Assembly (NCBI RefSeq): GCF_029945925.1
Contig: NZ_JAQSDN010000065.1
Coordinates: 50,401-114,400, forward strand
Origin: Polaromonas sp.
GTDB taxonomy: Bacteria; Pseudomonadota; Gammaproteobacteria; Burkholderiales; Burkholderiaceae_C
DNA: 64,000 bases
Direction: 5' to 3'
This document shows, one piece after another, positions 50,646 to 58,459 of the stretch (the first letter of the stretch is position 1; each line of letters opens with the position of its first letter). The position numbers were made by a program, and so were the translations under genes. The notes under the pieces are model-generated. The model saw only the letters and a program-made list of their open reading frames with translations, had not been told where the DNA came from and ran no database searches.

Positions 50646-51872
50646 GTGTCCCAGCCCTCCCCGCCGCCGCTAGCGGCTTCCGGCCCCGTCCTGCCTGCCA
50701 CGCCTTTGCCGCTGGCAGGCCTGCGCGTGATCGAATTCACCCATATGGTGATGGGCCCGACCTGCGGCATGGTGCTGGCCGATCTGGGCGCGGAGGTCAT
50801 CAAGGTCGAGCCGCTGGGGGGCGACAACACGCGCCGCTTGCTGGGCTCAGGCGCCGGGTTTTTTGCGCTGTTCAACCGCAACAAGAAAAGCATTGCCCTG
50901 GATCTGCAGACGGCGCAGGGCCGGGAGATTGCGCTCAAGCTGGTGGCGACCGCCGATATCGTCAGCGAGAACTTCAAGCCGGGCACCATGCAGAAGCTGG
51001 GGCTGGACTACGCCAGCCTGTCGACACTGAACGAAGGCCTGATTTACGTCAGCCACAAGGGGTTTTTGCCCGGCCCGTATGACCACCGCACCGCGCTCGA
51101 CGAGGTGGTGCAGATGATGGGCGGCCTGGCCTACATGACGGGCCGGCCCGGTGACCCGCTGCGCGCCGGCACCAGCGTCAACGACATCATGGGCGGCATG
51201 TTCGGTGCCATCGGCGCCATGGCCGCGCTGGCCGCGCGCGCAAAAACCGGCAAGGGCCAGGAGGTGCAGGCGGCGCTGTTTGAAAACAATGTCTTTCTGG
51301 TGGCCCAGCACATGATGCAGTTTGCCGTGACCGGCCAGCCGGCCGCGCCCATGCCGGGCCGCATTTCGGCCTGGGGCATTTACGACGTGTTCACCGTGCA
51401 CGGCGGCGCCCAGATCTTTCTGGCCGTGGTCAGCGACACCCAGTGGCAGCTGTTTTGCGACGCCTTCGGGTTTGCCGACCTGCGCGCCGACCTGCGGCTG
51501 GGCAGCAACAACGACCGCGTGCGTGCACGCGACTGGCTGCTGCCGCAGCTGCGCGAACGCCTGGCGCCGCGAAGCGCTGCCGAACTCAGTGCGCTGTTCG
51601 AGCAGCACGGCCTGCCGTTTGCGCCCATCACACGTCCCGAGGACTTGTTTGACGACCCGCATTTGCAGCAGACCGGCGGTCTGGCGCCGCTAACGCTGCC
51701 GGACGGGCGTGCCACCCATGTGCCGCTGCTGCCCCTGACCCTGGGTGGCGAGCGCCCCGGCGTGCGTCTGAACCCACCCCGGCTGGGCGAACACACGCTG
51801 GAATTGCTGCAGGAGCTCGGCTATGGCGAGGCGGACATCCAGGCCCTGCAGGGCGGGAAGATCATCACCTGA
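50646..51872 (+). CDS. CaiB/BaiF family (class III) CoA-transferase
   Basis: Cytoplasmic enzyme that moves CoA between carboxylic acids. 408 residues, GTG start (50646) with no better ATG. Family blocks: LPLAGLRVIEFTHMVMGPTC, ADLGAEVIKVEPLGGDNTRR, NRNKKSIALDLQTAQGREIA and SVNDIMGGMFGAIGAMAALA. The predicted catalytic Asp is residue 152 in HRTALDEVVQMMGG. Substrate cannot be read from sequence; the neighbouring haloacid dehalogenase and malate synthase suggest small organic acids. A LysR regulator gene follows on the same strand. Confidence 0.92.
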   Translation: MSQPSPPPLAASGPVLPATPLPLAGLRVIEFTHMVMGPTCGMVLADLGAEVIKVEPLGGDNTRRLLGSGAGFFALFNRNKKSIALDLQTAQGREIALKLVATADIVSENFKPGTMQKLGLDYASLSTLNEGLIYVSHKGFLPGPYDHRTALDEVVQMMGGLAYMTGRPGDPLRAGTSVNDIMGGMFGAIGAMAALAARAKTGKGQEVQAALFENNVFLVAQHMMQFAVTGQPAAPMPGRISAWGIYDVFTVHGGAQIFLAVVSDTQWQLFCDAFGFADLRADLRLGSNNDRVRARDWLLPQLRERLAPRSAAELSALFEQHGLPFAPITRPEDLFDDPHLQQTGGLAPLTLPDGRATHVPLLPLTLGGERPGVRLNPPRLGEHTLELLQELGYGEADIQALQGGKIIT

Positions 51873-51978
51873 ACCTGCCTGCGCGCCGGGCGCTACAGGC
51901 GCGCAGGCGGTGACATCGACGGTGCAATAAAGATCTTCGATGCCCCATTGCCACCTTTTGTGCTCATAATCGCGACCC

Positions 51979-52962
51979 ATGAGCAAACTCAAACAGATGG
52001 AGTCTTTCGTCTCGGTCGCCACGCGCGGCAGCCTGACCGCCGCGGCCAACGCCGAGGGCGTGGCACCGGCCATCATGGGGCGGCGGCTCGATGCGCTGGA
52101 AGAACGGCTGGGCGTCAAGCTGCTGGTGCGCACCACGCGGCGGATTTCGCTGACCCATGAGGGCAGCGCCTTTCTGGAAGACTGCCAGCGCCTGTTGATC
52201 GACGTGGCCAATGCCGAGGCCAGCGTGTCGGCCGGCGGAGTCAAGGCCAGCGGGCATCTGCGCATCACCGCGCCGGCCGGGTTTGGGCGCCGCCATGTGG
52301 CGCCGCTGGTGCCGCTGTTTCGGCAGTTGCATGCCGACGTCACCATTTCACTGAACCTCAGCGACCGCGTGGTCGATCTGGCGGGTGAAGGTTTCGACTG
52401 CGCGGTGCGCGTCGGCGACCTGCCCGATTCCTCGTTGGTCAGTGTGCGCATGGCCGACAACCGCCGCCTGTGTGTGGCCACGCCCGGCTACCTGCAGCGC
52501 CACGGCACGCCGCAGCACCCCACCGAACTCGCGAAATTTGACTGCCTGACGCTGTCCAGCGACGCTTCGCAGACGCGGGGCTGGGCGTTTCGCGTTCCGC
52601 GCAACGCCCATGGGCGACAACAGGAAGGCGTCCTGGCGGACGCGTCAGGTGAGGGCGACTACGAGGCCATTCATCTCAAACCGGGCGGCCCGCTCGACTG
52701 TTCGGACGGCCAGGTGTTGCACGACTGGTGCATGGCCGGCTACGGCATTGCCTGGCGCAGCACCTGGGAGGTCGAGGCCGAAATTGCCGCCGGCAAACTG
52801 GTGGCGGTGCTGCAGGACTTCGATGCGCCGCCCAACGGGATTTACGCGGTGTTCCCGCAGCGCAAGCACCTGCCGCTGCGCGTGCGCCTGTGGATAGACT
52901 TCCTCAAACACAACTACGGCGAGCCCGCGTTCTGGACCGGCCAGCGCACCGCGCACCCCTGA
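51979..52962 (+). CDS. LysR-type transcriptional regulator
   Basis: 327-residue regulator. The N-terminal winged helix-turn-helix (KQMESFVSVATRGSLTAAAN, then APAIMGRRLDALEERLGVKL) is clear, followed by a PBP2-like effector domain starting near HLRITAPAGFGRRHVAPLVP. It looks like the CrgA/PA2479-type subgroup by VDLAGEGFDCAVRVGDLPDS. An Asp/Gly-rich stretch around residues 213-235 (HGRQQEGVLADASGEGDYEA) is unusual for the family. Possible target is the divergent dehalogenase/CoA-transferase promoter, by proximity only. Confidence 0.9.
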   Translation: MSKLKQMESFVSVATRGSLTAAANAEGVAPAIMGRRLDALEERLGVKLLVRTTRRISLTHEGSAFLEDCQRLLIDVANAEASVSAGGVKASGHLRITAPAGFGRRHVAPLVPLFRQLHADVTISLNLSDRVVDLAGEGFDCAVRVGDLPDSSLVSVRMADNRRLCVATPGYLQRHGTPQHPTELAKFDCLTLSSDASQTRGWAFRVPRNAHGRQQEGVLADASGEGDYEAIHLKPGGPLDCSDGQVLHDWCMAGYGIAWRSTWEVEAEIAAGKLVAVLQDFDAPPNGIYAVFPQRKHLPLRVRLWIDFLKHNYGEPAFWTGQRTAHP

Positions 52963-52993
52963 ACACAAGCACCGGACCAGCCGCGAGACCTCC

Positions 52994-53446
52994 ATGACGC
53001 TCGAAGCCCTGCTCGCTTATGCCCACATCCTGGCCATCCTGACCATGGTGGTGTTTCTTGCCAGCGAGGCGGCCCTGTGCCGCAGCGAGTGGCTCAACGC
53101 CGCCGTGGTCGAGCGTCTGGGCAAGATCGACCTGATCTACGCCCTGGCGGCGGGTGCCGTGTTGCTGACCGGCTTGCTGCGCGTGTTCCTGGGCGCCAAG
53201 GGTGCGGGCTGGTACGGCACCAACGCGCTGCTTTACGTCAAGCTGGCCTTGTTCGTCGGCATCGCGCTGCTGTCCATCCAGCCCACGCGGCTGTTTGCCC
53301 GCTGGCGCCGCGAGCTGCGCGCCACCGGCCGCTTGCCCGACGCCAGCCAGGTCACGCAGGCGCGCCAGCTGGTGATGGTGCAGGCGCATCTGCTGCCGCT
53401 GATCCCGCTGGCCGCCGTGTTTCTGGCGCGCGGCTACGGCAAGTAG
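52994..53446 (+). CDS. DUF2214 family membrane protein
   Basis: 150-residue inner-membrane protein with four helices: about 8-26 (YAHILAILTMVVFLASEAAL), 46-64, 76-94 and 128-146. The spacing and the conserved His near the N-terminus are typical of DUF2214, a family of unknown function. Starts 31 nt after the LysR gene; the start ATG follows GAGACCTCC rather than a strong SD. No partner gene is evident. Confidence 0.8.
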   Translation: MTLEALLAYAHILAILTMVVFLASEAALCRSEWLNAAVVERLGKIDLIYALAAGAVLLTGLLRVFLGAKGAGWYGTNALLYVKLALFVGIALLSIQPTRLFARWRRELRATGRLPDASQVTQARQLVMVQAHLLPLIPLAAVFLARGYGK

Positions 53447-53502
53447 GCCGCGCGGCCAACTGCGCCGGCCCGCTTACCGGCCCGCACCCGTAAAATCAGC
53501 GC

Positions 53503-55179
53503 ATGCTCCTAGTCAAACAAGAATTGCTCGCGGTCCTGGCCGCTGAGCTGGACAAGCTGTCCCCCGGTGCCGGCCAGAAGGCCGCTTTCGAGTCGCCCAA
53601 GGTCGCCGCCCATGGCGACTTCGCGTCCACGGCCGCCATGCAGCTGGCCAAACCGCTCAAGCTCAACCCGCGCCAGCTCGCCGAGGGCCTGCGCGAGTCG
53701 CTGCTGGCGGCGCCGGCTTACCAGCGCTGGGTCGATGCGGTGGAGATCGCCGGGCCGGGCTTCATCAACTTCCGGCTCAAGCCGGCGGCCAAGCAGGAAA
53801 CCGTGCGCGAGGTGCTGACTGCGGCCGGGCAGTACGGCGTCAAACCGGTGGACAAGGCGCGCCGCATGCTGGTCGAGTTTGTCTCGGCCAACCCGACCGG
53901 GCCGCTGCACGTGGGCCATGGCCGGCAGGCGGCGCTCGGCGACGCGATCTGCAACCTGTTTGCGACCCAGGGCTGGGACGTTTACCGCGAGTTCTATTAC
54001 AACGACGCGGGCGTGCAGATCCACACACTGGCCACCAGCACGCAGGCTCGCGCCAAGGGCCTCAAGCCCGGCGACGCGCTCTGGCCCGAGCCGGCTTACA
54101 ACGGCGACTACATCGCCGACATCGCGGCCGACTTCATGGCCCAAAAAACCGTCAAGTCCGATGACCGTGAGTTCACGGCTTCGGGCGACATCGAGGACCT
54201 GGATGCGATCCGCCAGTTCGCCGTGGCCTACCTGCGCCACGAGCAGGACCTGGACCTCCAGGCTTTTGCGGTCAGCTTCGACAACTACTACCTCGAGTCC
54301 AGCCTGTACAGCTCGGGCCGGGTCGAGGCCACGGTGGCCAAACTGAAGCAAGCCGGCAAAACCTACGAGCAGGACGGCGCGCTCTGGCTGAAGTCCACCG
54401 ACTACGGCGACGACAAAGACCGCGTGATGAAAAAAAGCGACGGCAGCTACACCTACTTCGTGCCCGACGTGGCTTACCACCTGGCCAAGTGGGAGCGCGG
54501 CTTCACGCGCGCCATCAACATCCAGGGCATGGACCACCACGGCACCATCGCCCGCGTACGCGCCGGCCTGCAGGCCGCCGGCGCCGGCATTCCCCAGGGC
54601 TACCCCGACTATGTGCTGCACACCATGGTGCGTGTGATGCGCCACGGCGAGGAGGTGAAGATTTCCAAGCGCGCCGGCAGTTATGTCACGCTGCGCGACC
54701 TGATCGAGTGGACCAGCAAGGACGCGGTGCGCTTTTTCCTGCTCAGCCGCAAGCCCGACACCGAGTACGTTTTCGACATCGACCTGGCCCTGGCCAAGAA
54801 CAACGAAAACCCGGTGTATTACGTGCAATATGCCCACGCCCGCATCTGCTCCGTGCTGGCGGCCTGGGGCGGCGATGTCGCCACCCTCAAGGGCATGGAC
54901 CTGTCCGCGCTCGACAGCCCGCAGGCGCAGGCCCTGATGCTGCTGATGGCCAAGTACCCCGACATGCTGGCCAATGCCGCCACCGGGTTTGCGCCGCATG
55001 ACGTGGCGTTTTACCTGCGCGAGCTCGCTGCCAGCTACCACAGCTATTACGATGCCGAGCGTATTCTGGTGGATGACGACGTGGTCAAGCTGGCACGCCT
55101 GGCGCTTGTCGCCGCCACCGCGCAGGTGTTGCACAATGGCCTGAAGGTGCTGGGCGTTGACGCCCCGCAGAAGATGTAA
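53503..55179 (+). CDS. argS: Arginyl-tRNA synthetase
   Basis: Class I synthetase charging tRNA-Arg. 558 residues. The N-terminal additional domain begins LLVKQELLAVLAAELDKLSP; the HIGH-type motif is NPTGPLHVGHGRQAALGDAI; a KMSKS-like sequence KISKRAGSYVTLRDLIEWT is present (many ArgS lack a standard one); the C-terminal anticodon-binding domain ends VLHNGLKVLGVDAPQKM. Closely followed by a SPOR-domain gene (17 nt), a common pairing in betaproteobacteria. Confidence 0.97.
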   Translation: MLLVKQELLAVLAAELDKLSPGAGQKAAFESPKVAAHGDFASTAAMQLAKPLKLNPRQLAEGLRESLLAAPAYQRWVDAVEIAGPGFINFRLKPAAKQETVREVLTAAGQYGVKPVDKARRMLVEFVSANPTGPLHVGHGRQAALGDAICNLFATQGWDVYREFYYNDAGVQIHTLATSTQARAKGLKPGDALWPEPAYNGDYIADIAADFMAQKTVKSDDREFTASGDIEDLDAIRQFAVAYLRHEQDLDLQAFAVSFDNYYLESSLYSSGRVEATVAKLKQAGKTYEQDGALWLKSTDYGDDKDRVMKKSDGSYTYFVPDVAYHLAKWERGFTRAINIQGMDHHGTIARVRAGLQAAGAGIPQGYPDYVLHTMVRVMRHGEEVKISKRAGSYVTLRDLIEWTSKDAVRFFLLSRKPDTEYVFDIDLALAKNNENPVYYVQYAHARICSVLAAWGGDVATLKGMDLSALDSPQAQALMLLMAKYPDMLANAATGFAPHDVAFYLRELAASYHSYYDAERILVDDDVVKLARLALVAATAQVLHNGLKVLGVDAPQKM

Positions 55180-55196
55180 ACCAGAGCCCTGACACC

Positions 55197-55859
55197 ATGA
55201 CGCGTAACCCTTCCACCAAGCAAACCGGGCAAGGCATGAACACACAACGAGGCGGGACCCTGCTGGGGCTCATTATTGGTGCGCTGATCGGCCTGGCTGC
55301 TGCCCTGGCGGTGGCCGTCTACATCACCAAGGTGCCGGTGCCGTTCATGAACAAGAGCCAGTCGCGCAGCCCCGACCATGACGCGGCCGAGACCAGGAAA
55401 AACCGGGACTGGGACCCCAATGCCCCCCTGTATGGCAAAAACCCGGCCAAGCCGTCTGCGGCGTCGGGCGGACCGGTGACCGATGTCACGCCCCAGAAGC
55501 CGGCAGCGGCGCCTGTGGCCCCGGCTGAACCGGCTGCCCAGACCGCAAAACCTTCGGCCGACCCGATCGGGGACCTGGCCAAGGCCAGGCTGGCCGCGCC
55601 GGCCGTCGCTCCCGGGGCCGACCCTTTCAGCTATTTTGTGCAGGTGGGTGCTTTTCGCACCCCCGAGGACGCCGAGCAGCAGCGCGCCAAGATTTCGCTG
55701 ATGGGGCTGGAGGCCAAGGTGACCGAGCGCGAGCAGTCCGGCCGCACGGTGTACCGGGTGCGTCTGGGGCCTTTCGACAAGAAGGACGATGCCGACAAGG
55801 CCAAGGAACGGCTTGACGGCAGCGGCATAGAAACCGCCCTGGTTCGCGTCCAGCGCTGA
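55197..55859 (+). CDS. SPOR domain-containing protein (FtsN-like)
   Basis: Single-pass inner-membrane protein of 220 residues with a periplasmic SPOR domain that binds denuded septal peptidoglycan. A basic N-terminus and one helix (about 21-43, GGTLLGLIIGALIGLAAALA) are followed by a Pro/Ala-rich linker and the SPOR domain (about 143-220) starting YFVQVGAFRTPEDAEQQRAK and ending RLGPFDKKDDADKAKERLDG. The layout is that of FtsN-type division proteins, though true FtsN identity is not shown. Sits between argS and dsbA. Confidence 0.88.
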   Translation: MTRNPSTKQTGQGMNTQRGGTLLGLIIGALIGLAAALAVAVYITKVPVPFMNKSQSRSPDHDAAETRKNRDWDPNAPLYGKNPAKPSAASGGPVTDVTPQKPAAAPVAPAEPAAQTAKPSADPIGDLAKARLAAPAVAPGADPFSYFVQVGAFRTPEDAEQQRAKISLMGLEAKVTEREQSGRTVYRVRLGPFDKKDDADKAKERLDGSGIETALVRVQR

Positions 55860-55908
55860 ACTTTCTGGAACCTGGGTGTCAAACCTTGCACTATTGGAGA
55901 AAAGCTTG

Positions 55909-56562
55909 ATGCAACGACGTGAATTTTCGATAGCCACCGCTTCGGTGGCCACCGCCGCCTCGCTGGGCGCCCTGAGCACCCCGGCCCGGGCCCAGGCGCC
56001 GGCGCCGCGCGCGGGAACCGACTTCCTCGTCCTGGACAAACCGGCCCCGGTCGAAGCCCCGGCCGGCAAGGTCGAGGTGGTGGAGTTCTTCTGGTACAGC
56101 TGCCCGCACTGCAACACTTTTGAGCCGGCACTGGAAGAGTGGATCAAAAAGGCGCCCAAAGACGTGGCGGTCCGCCGCGTGCCGATCGCCTTCCGTCCCG
56201 ATTTCGAGCCGCAGCAGCGCCTTTATTACGTGCTCGAGGCCATGAACAAGGTCGATGAACTGCACAAAAAGGTGTTTTACGCTATCCATGTGGAAAAACA
56301 GATGCTCAACACGCCGGACCTGATTGCGGCTTGGGCGGAAAAGCAGGGCCTCAACAAGGCGAAGTTTCTCGAGACCTACAACTCGTTTTCAGTGGCGACC
56401 AAGGCCCGCAAGGCCACCCAGTTGCAGGATGCCTACAAGATCGACGGCGTTCCAGCGCTTGGCGTCGCCGGGCGGTATTTCACCTCGGGCTCGATGGCAC
56501 AGACCATGGGGCGCGCGTTGCTGGTCACCGACTACCTGATTGCCCAGGTCAGGAAAGGTTAG
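55909..56562 (+). CDS. dsbA: Periplasmic thiol:disulfide oxidoreductase DsbA
   Basis: Introduces disulfide bonds into exported proteins. ATG 55909 (GGAG ahead of it) is preferred over 55876; it gives 217 residues with a signal peptide MQRREFSIATASVATAASLG cut near ARAQA. The double Arg followed by E-F-S resembles a Tat signal, but a Sec signal is equally possible. The active site is CPHC in EFFWYSCPHCNTFEPALEEW, and the cis-Pro loop is DGVPALGVAGRYFTSG. A terminator-like hairpin lies about 250 nt downstream. Confidence 0.93.
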   Translation: MQRREFSIATASVATAASLGALSTPARAQAPAPRAGTDFLVLDKPAPVEAPAGKVEVVEFFWYSCPHCNTFEPALEEWIKKAPKDVAVRRVPIAFRPDFEPQQRLYYVLEAMNKVDELHKKVFYAIHVEKQMLNTPDLIAAWAEKQGLNKAKFLETYNSFSVATKARKATQLQDAYKIDGVPALGVAGRYFTSGSMAQTMGRALLVTDYLIAQVRKG

Positions 56563-56770
56563 CCCCACGGTCGCTCCCTGCGTGCAGCTCCCGAGGCCTT
56601 GCAGGCCGCGGCTCGCGAGACGCTTCGCCTCTGTCGCCTGTCCAAAGCTGCTCAAGCAGCTTTGGAGCCGCAGGCTCCAGCCCCTCGGGGGCCGCCGCGC
56701 CTGCGGACTGGCAGAGCCAGATCCGCGGCCCCTGCTGGATTGAAGAGCCCCCCCCCACGGTCGATTGCTT
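56563..56770. repeat. Interspersed GC-rich intergenic repeat, family 2, long copy
   Basis: Spacer after dsbA with several small inverted repeats: CTTGCAGGCCGCGG, AAGCTGCTCAAGCAGCTT (perfect 8-bp palindromic stem, 56645-56662) and GGAGCCGCAGGCTCC. It carries CCCCTCGGGGGCCGCCGCG as in the other copies and ends in an eight-C tract before CACGGTCG, itself a repeat of the CCCCACGGTCG at its start. Non-coding. Confidence 0.6.
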
Positions 56771-56813
56771 CAAATCCGATCATCCTGAGCATGTCCCTTG
56801 GTGGCTATCGAAC

Positions 56814-56838
56814 CCCGCCCCGAATGGGCGGGTTTTTT
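56814..56838 (+). terminator. Rho-independent terminator
   Basis: CCCGCCC-CGAAT-GGGCGGG (7-bp perfect stem) followed by TTTTTT. It would end transcripts reading from argS-SPOR-dsbA before lptA. Confidence 0.85.
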
Positions 56839-56914
56839 ATGGGCGGGGCGGATTACCCGGAGTTGCGTCGCTACAATGAGTCAATACCACCAAAGCAGCA
56901 AGATTCGTGCCTTT

Positions 56915-57535
56915 ATGAAAAACTCCGCCCGTGTACTGATGCTGGTCGCCGTCTTCGCGGCTTTTCCGGTTGCGGCCGAAAAGGCCGACCGCGACAAGCC
57001 CATGAACGCCGAGGCCGACGCCCTGCGTTACGACGACCTCAAGCAGACCAGTGTTTTCACCGGCAACGTGGTCATCACCAAGGGGACCATCATTGTTCGT
57101 GGCGCCCGCGTCGATGTCCAGCAGGACCCCGAGGGTTACCAGAACGCGATCGTGATTGCGGCACCCGACAAGCTGGCCTACTACCGCAAGAAGCGCGAAG
57201 GTGTCGATGAATACATCGAGGGGGAGGGCGAAAGAATCGAATACGACAGCCGCGCCGACACCGTCAAGTTCATCAAGCGCGCCGTGTTGCGCCGTTACGT
57301 GGGCGCCACCCTGGCCGACGAAACCACCGGTGAGCTGATTATTTACGACAACCCGACCGATGTCTTCACCGTTGACGCCGGCGCCCAGACCAAGACCCCC
57401 TCCAACCCGACGGGGCGCGTTCGCGCCCTGCTGGCCCCGCGCAACACGGTTTCCGGCGCCCCCGCAGCGCCCGCGCCTGCCGGGCCGTCTCCCTCCCTGC
57501 GGCCCAGCACCACGCTGGGCAATGACAAGAAGTAA
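56915..57535 (+). CDS. lptA: Lipopolysaccharide transport periplasmic protein LptA
   Basis: Periplasmic bridge protein carrying LPS between the membranes. The frame is open from 56798, but ATG 56915 gives a clean signal peptide (KNSARVLMLVAVFAAFPVAA, cut before EKADRDKP) and 206 residues. OstA-like beta-jellyroll strands follow, with YDDLKQTSVFTGNVVITKGT and VDEYIEGEGERIEYDSRADT. The C-terminal 45 residues are Pro/Ala/Ser-rich and disordered. lptB starts 10 nt downstream. The gene that usually precedes lptA, lptC, is not present upstream here. Confidence 0.92.
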   Translation: MKNSARVLMLVAVFAAFPVAAEKADRDKPMNAEADALRYDDLKQTSVFTGNVVITKGTIIVRGARVDVQQDPEGYQNAIVIAAPDKLAYYRKKREGVDEYIEGEGERIEYDSRADTVKFIKRAVLRRYVGATLADETTGELIIYDNPTDVFTVDAGAQTKTPSNPTGRVRALLAPRNTVSGAPAAPAPAGPSPSLRPSTTLGNDKK

Positions 57536-57545
57536 CCAAACCCCC

Positions 57546-58313
57546 ATGGACGTGTCCCCGGAAACCGCCCCCGTCAGTCGCCTGGTCGCCACCGGCCTGC
57601 AAAAATCGTACGGAAGCCGCCAGGTCGTCAGGGATGTCTCCCTTGCGGTAAAAAAAGGTGAAGTGGTCGGCCTGCTCGGTCCCAACGGCGCCGGCAAGAC
57701 GACCTCGTTTTACATGATCGTCGGGCTGGTGCGCGCCGATGCCGGCGAGATCACCATCGACGGCGAGTCGATCGAGCACATGCCGATCCACAAACGCTCG
57801 CGCCTGGGCCTGAGCTACCTGCCCCAGGAAGCCTCGATTTTCCGCAAACTCACGGTCGAGCAGAATGTGCGCGCCGTGCTGGAGCTGCAGACCGACGACG
57901 CCGGCAAACCGCTATCTGCCGCGGTGCTCAACAAGCGCCTGGATTCATTGTTGCAGGACCTGCGGGTCGACCACCTGCGCGACTCGCCGGCACCGGCCCT
58001 GTCCGGCGGCGAGCGTCGCCGCGTTGAAATCGCCCGCGCGCTGGCCACGCAGCCGCGTTTCATTCTGCTTGACGAGCCGTTTGCCGGCATCGACCCGATC
58101 GCGGTGATCGAGATCCAGCGCATCATCGGTTTCCTCAAGTCGCGCGGCATCGGCGTGCTGATCACCGACCACAACGTGCGCGAAACGCTGGGCATTTGCG
58201 ACCACGCCTACATCATCAGCGACGGCCATGTGCTGGCCACGGGAACCCCTTCTGAAATCGTGAACAATGCCGACGTGCGCCGGGTCTACCTCGGTGAGCA
58301 CTTCAAGATGTAG
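57546..58313 (+). CDS. lptB: LPS export ABC transporter ATP-binding protein LptB
   Basis: Cytoplasmic ATPase that powers the LptBFG LPS extractor. 255 residues from ATG 57546. Walker A GLLGPNGAGKTTSFYMIVGL, Q-loop LSYLPQEASIFRKLTVEQN, signature LSGGERRRVEIARAL, Walker B FILLDEPFAGIDPIAV and H-switch VLITDHNVRETL are all intact. SYLPQEASIFRKL is specific to LptB among ABC ATPases. Followed by a family 2 repeat and rpoN, the classic lptA-lptB-rpoN order. Confidence 0.97.
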   Translation: MDVSPETAPVSRLVATGLQKSYGSRQVVRDVSLAVKKGEVVGLLGPNGAGKTTSFYMIVGLVRADAGEITIDGESIEHMPIHKRSRLGLSYLPQEASIFRKLTVEQNVRAVLELQTDDAGKPLSAAVLNKRLDSLLQDLRVDHLRDSPAPALSGGERRRVEIARALATQPRFILLDEPFAGIDPIAVIEIQRIIGFLKSRGIGVLITDHNVRETLGICDHAYIISDGHVLATGTPSEIVNNADVRRVYLGEHFKM

Positions 58314-58317
58314 GCCA

Positions 58318-58425
58318 TGGTTCCCCCCCGTTGTCGCTCACTGCGTGTAGCTCCCTCCCCCCTGCAGGGGGCGGCGCCTGCGCCCCGGCAAAGCCGGTTG
58401 CGCGGCCCCCGCTTGCTTAACACCT
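58318..58425. repeat. Interspersed GC-rich intergenic repeat, family 2, copy before rpoN
   Basis: Contains CCCCCCTGCAGGGGGCGGCG (inverted repeat) and GGCAAAGCCGGTTGCGCGGC, matching the copy at 32412-32520. It fills most of the 146-nt lptB-rpoN gap. Confidence 0.65.
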
Positions 58426-58459
58426 CCCAACCCGCGTTGCTGCGCGTTTAAGGGGTGGC

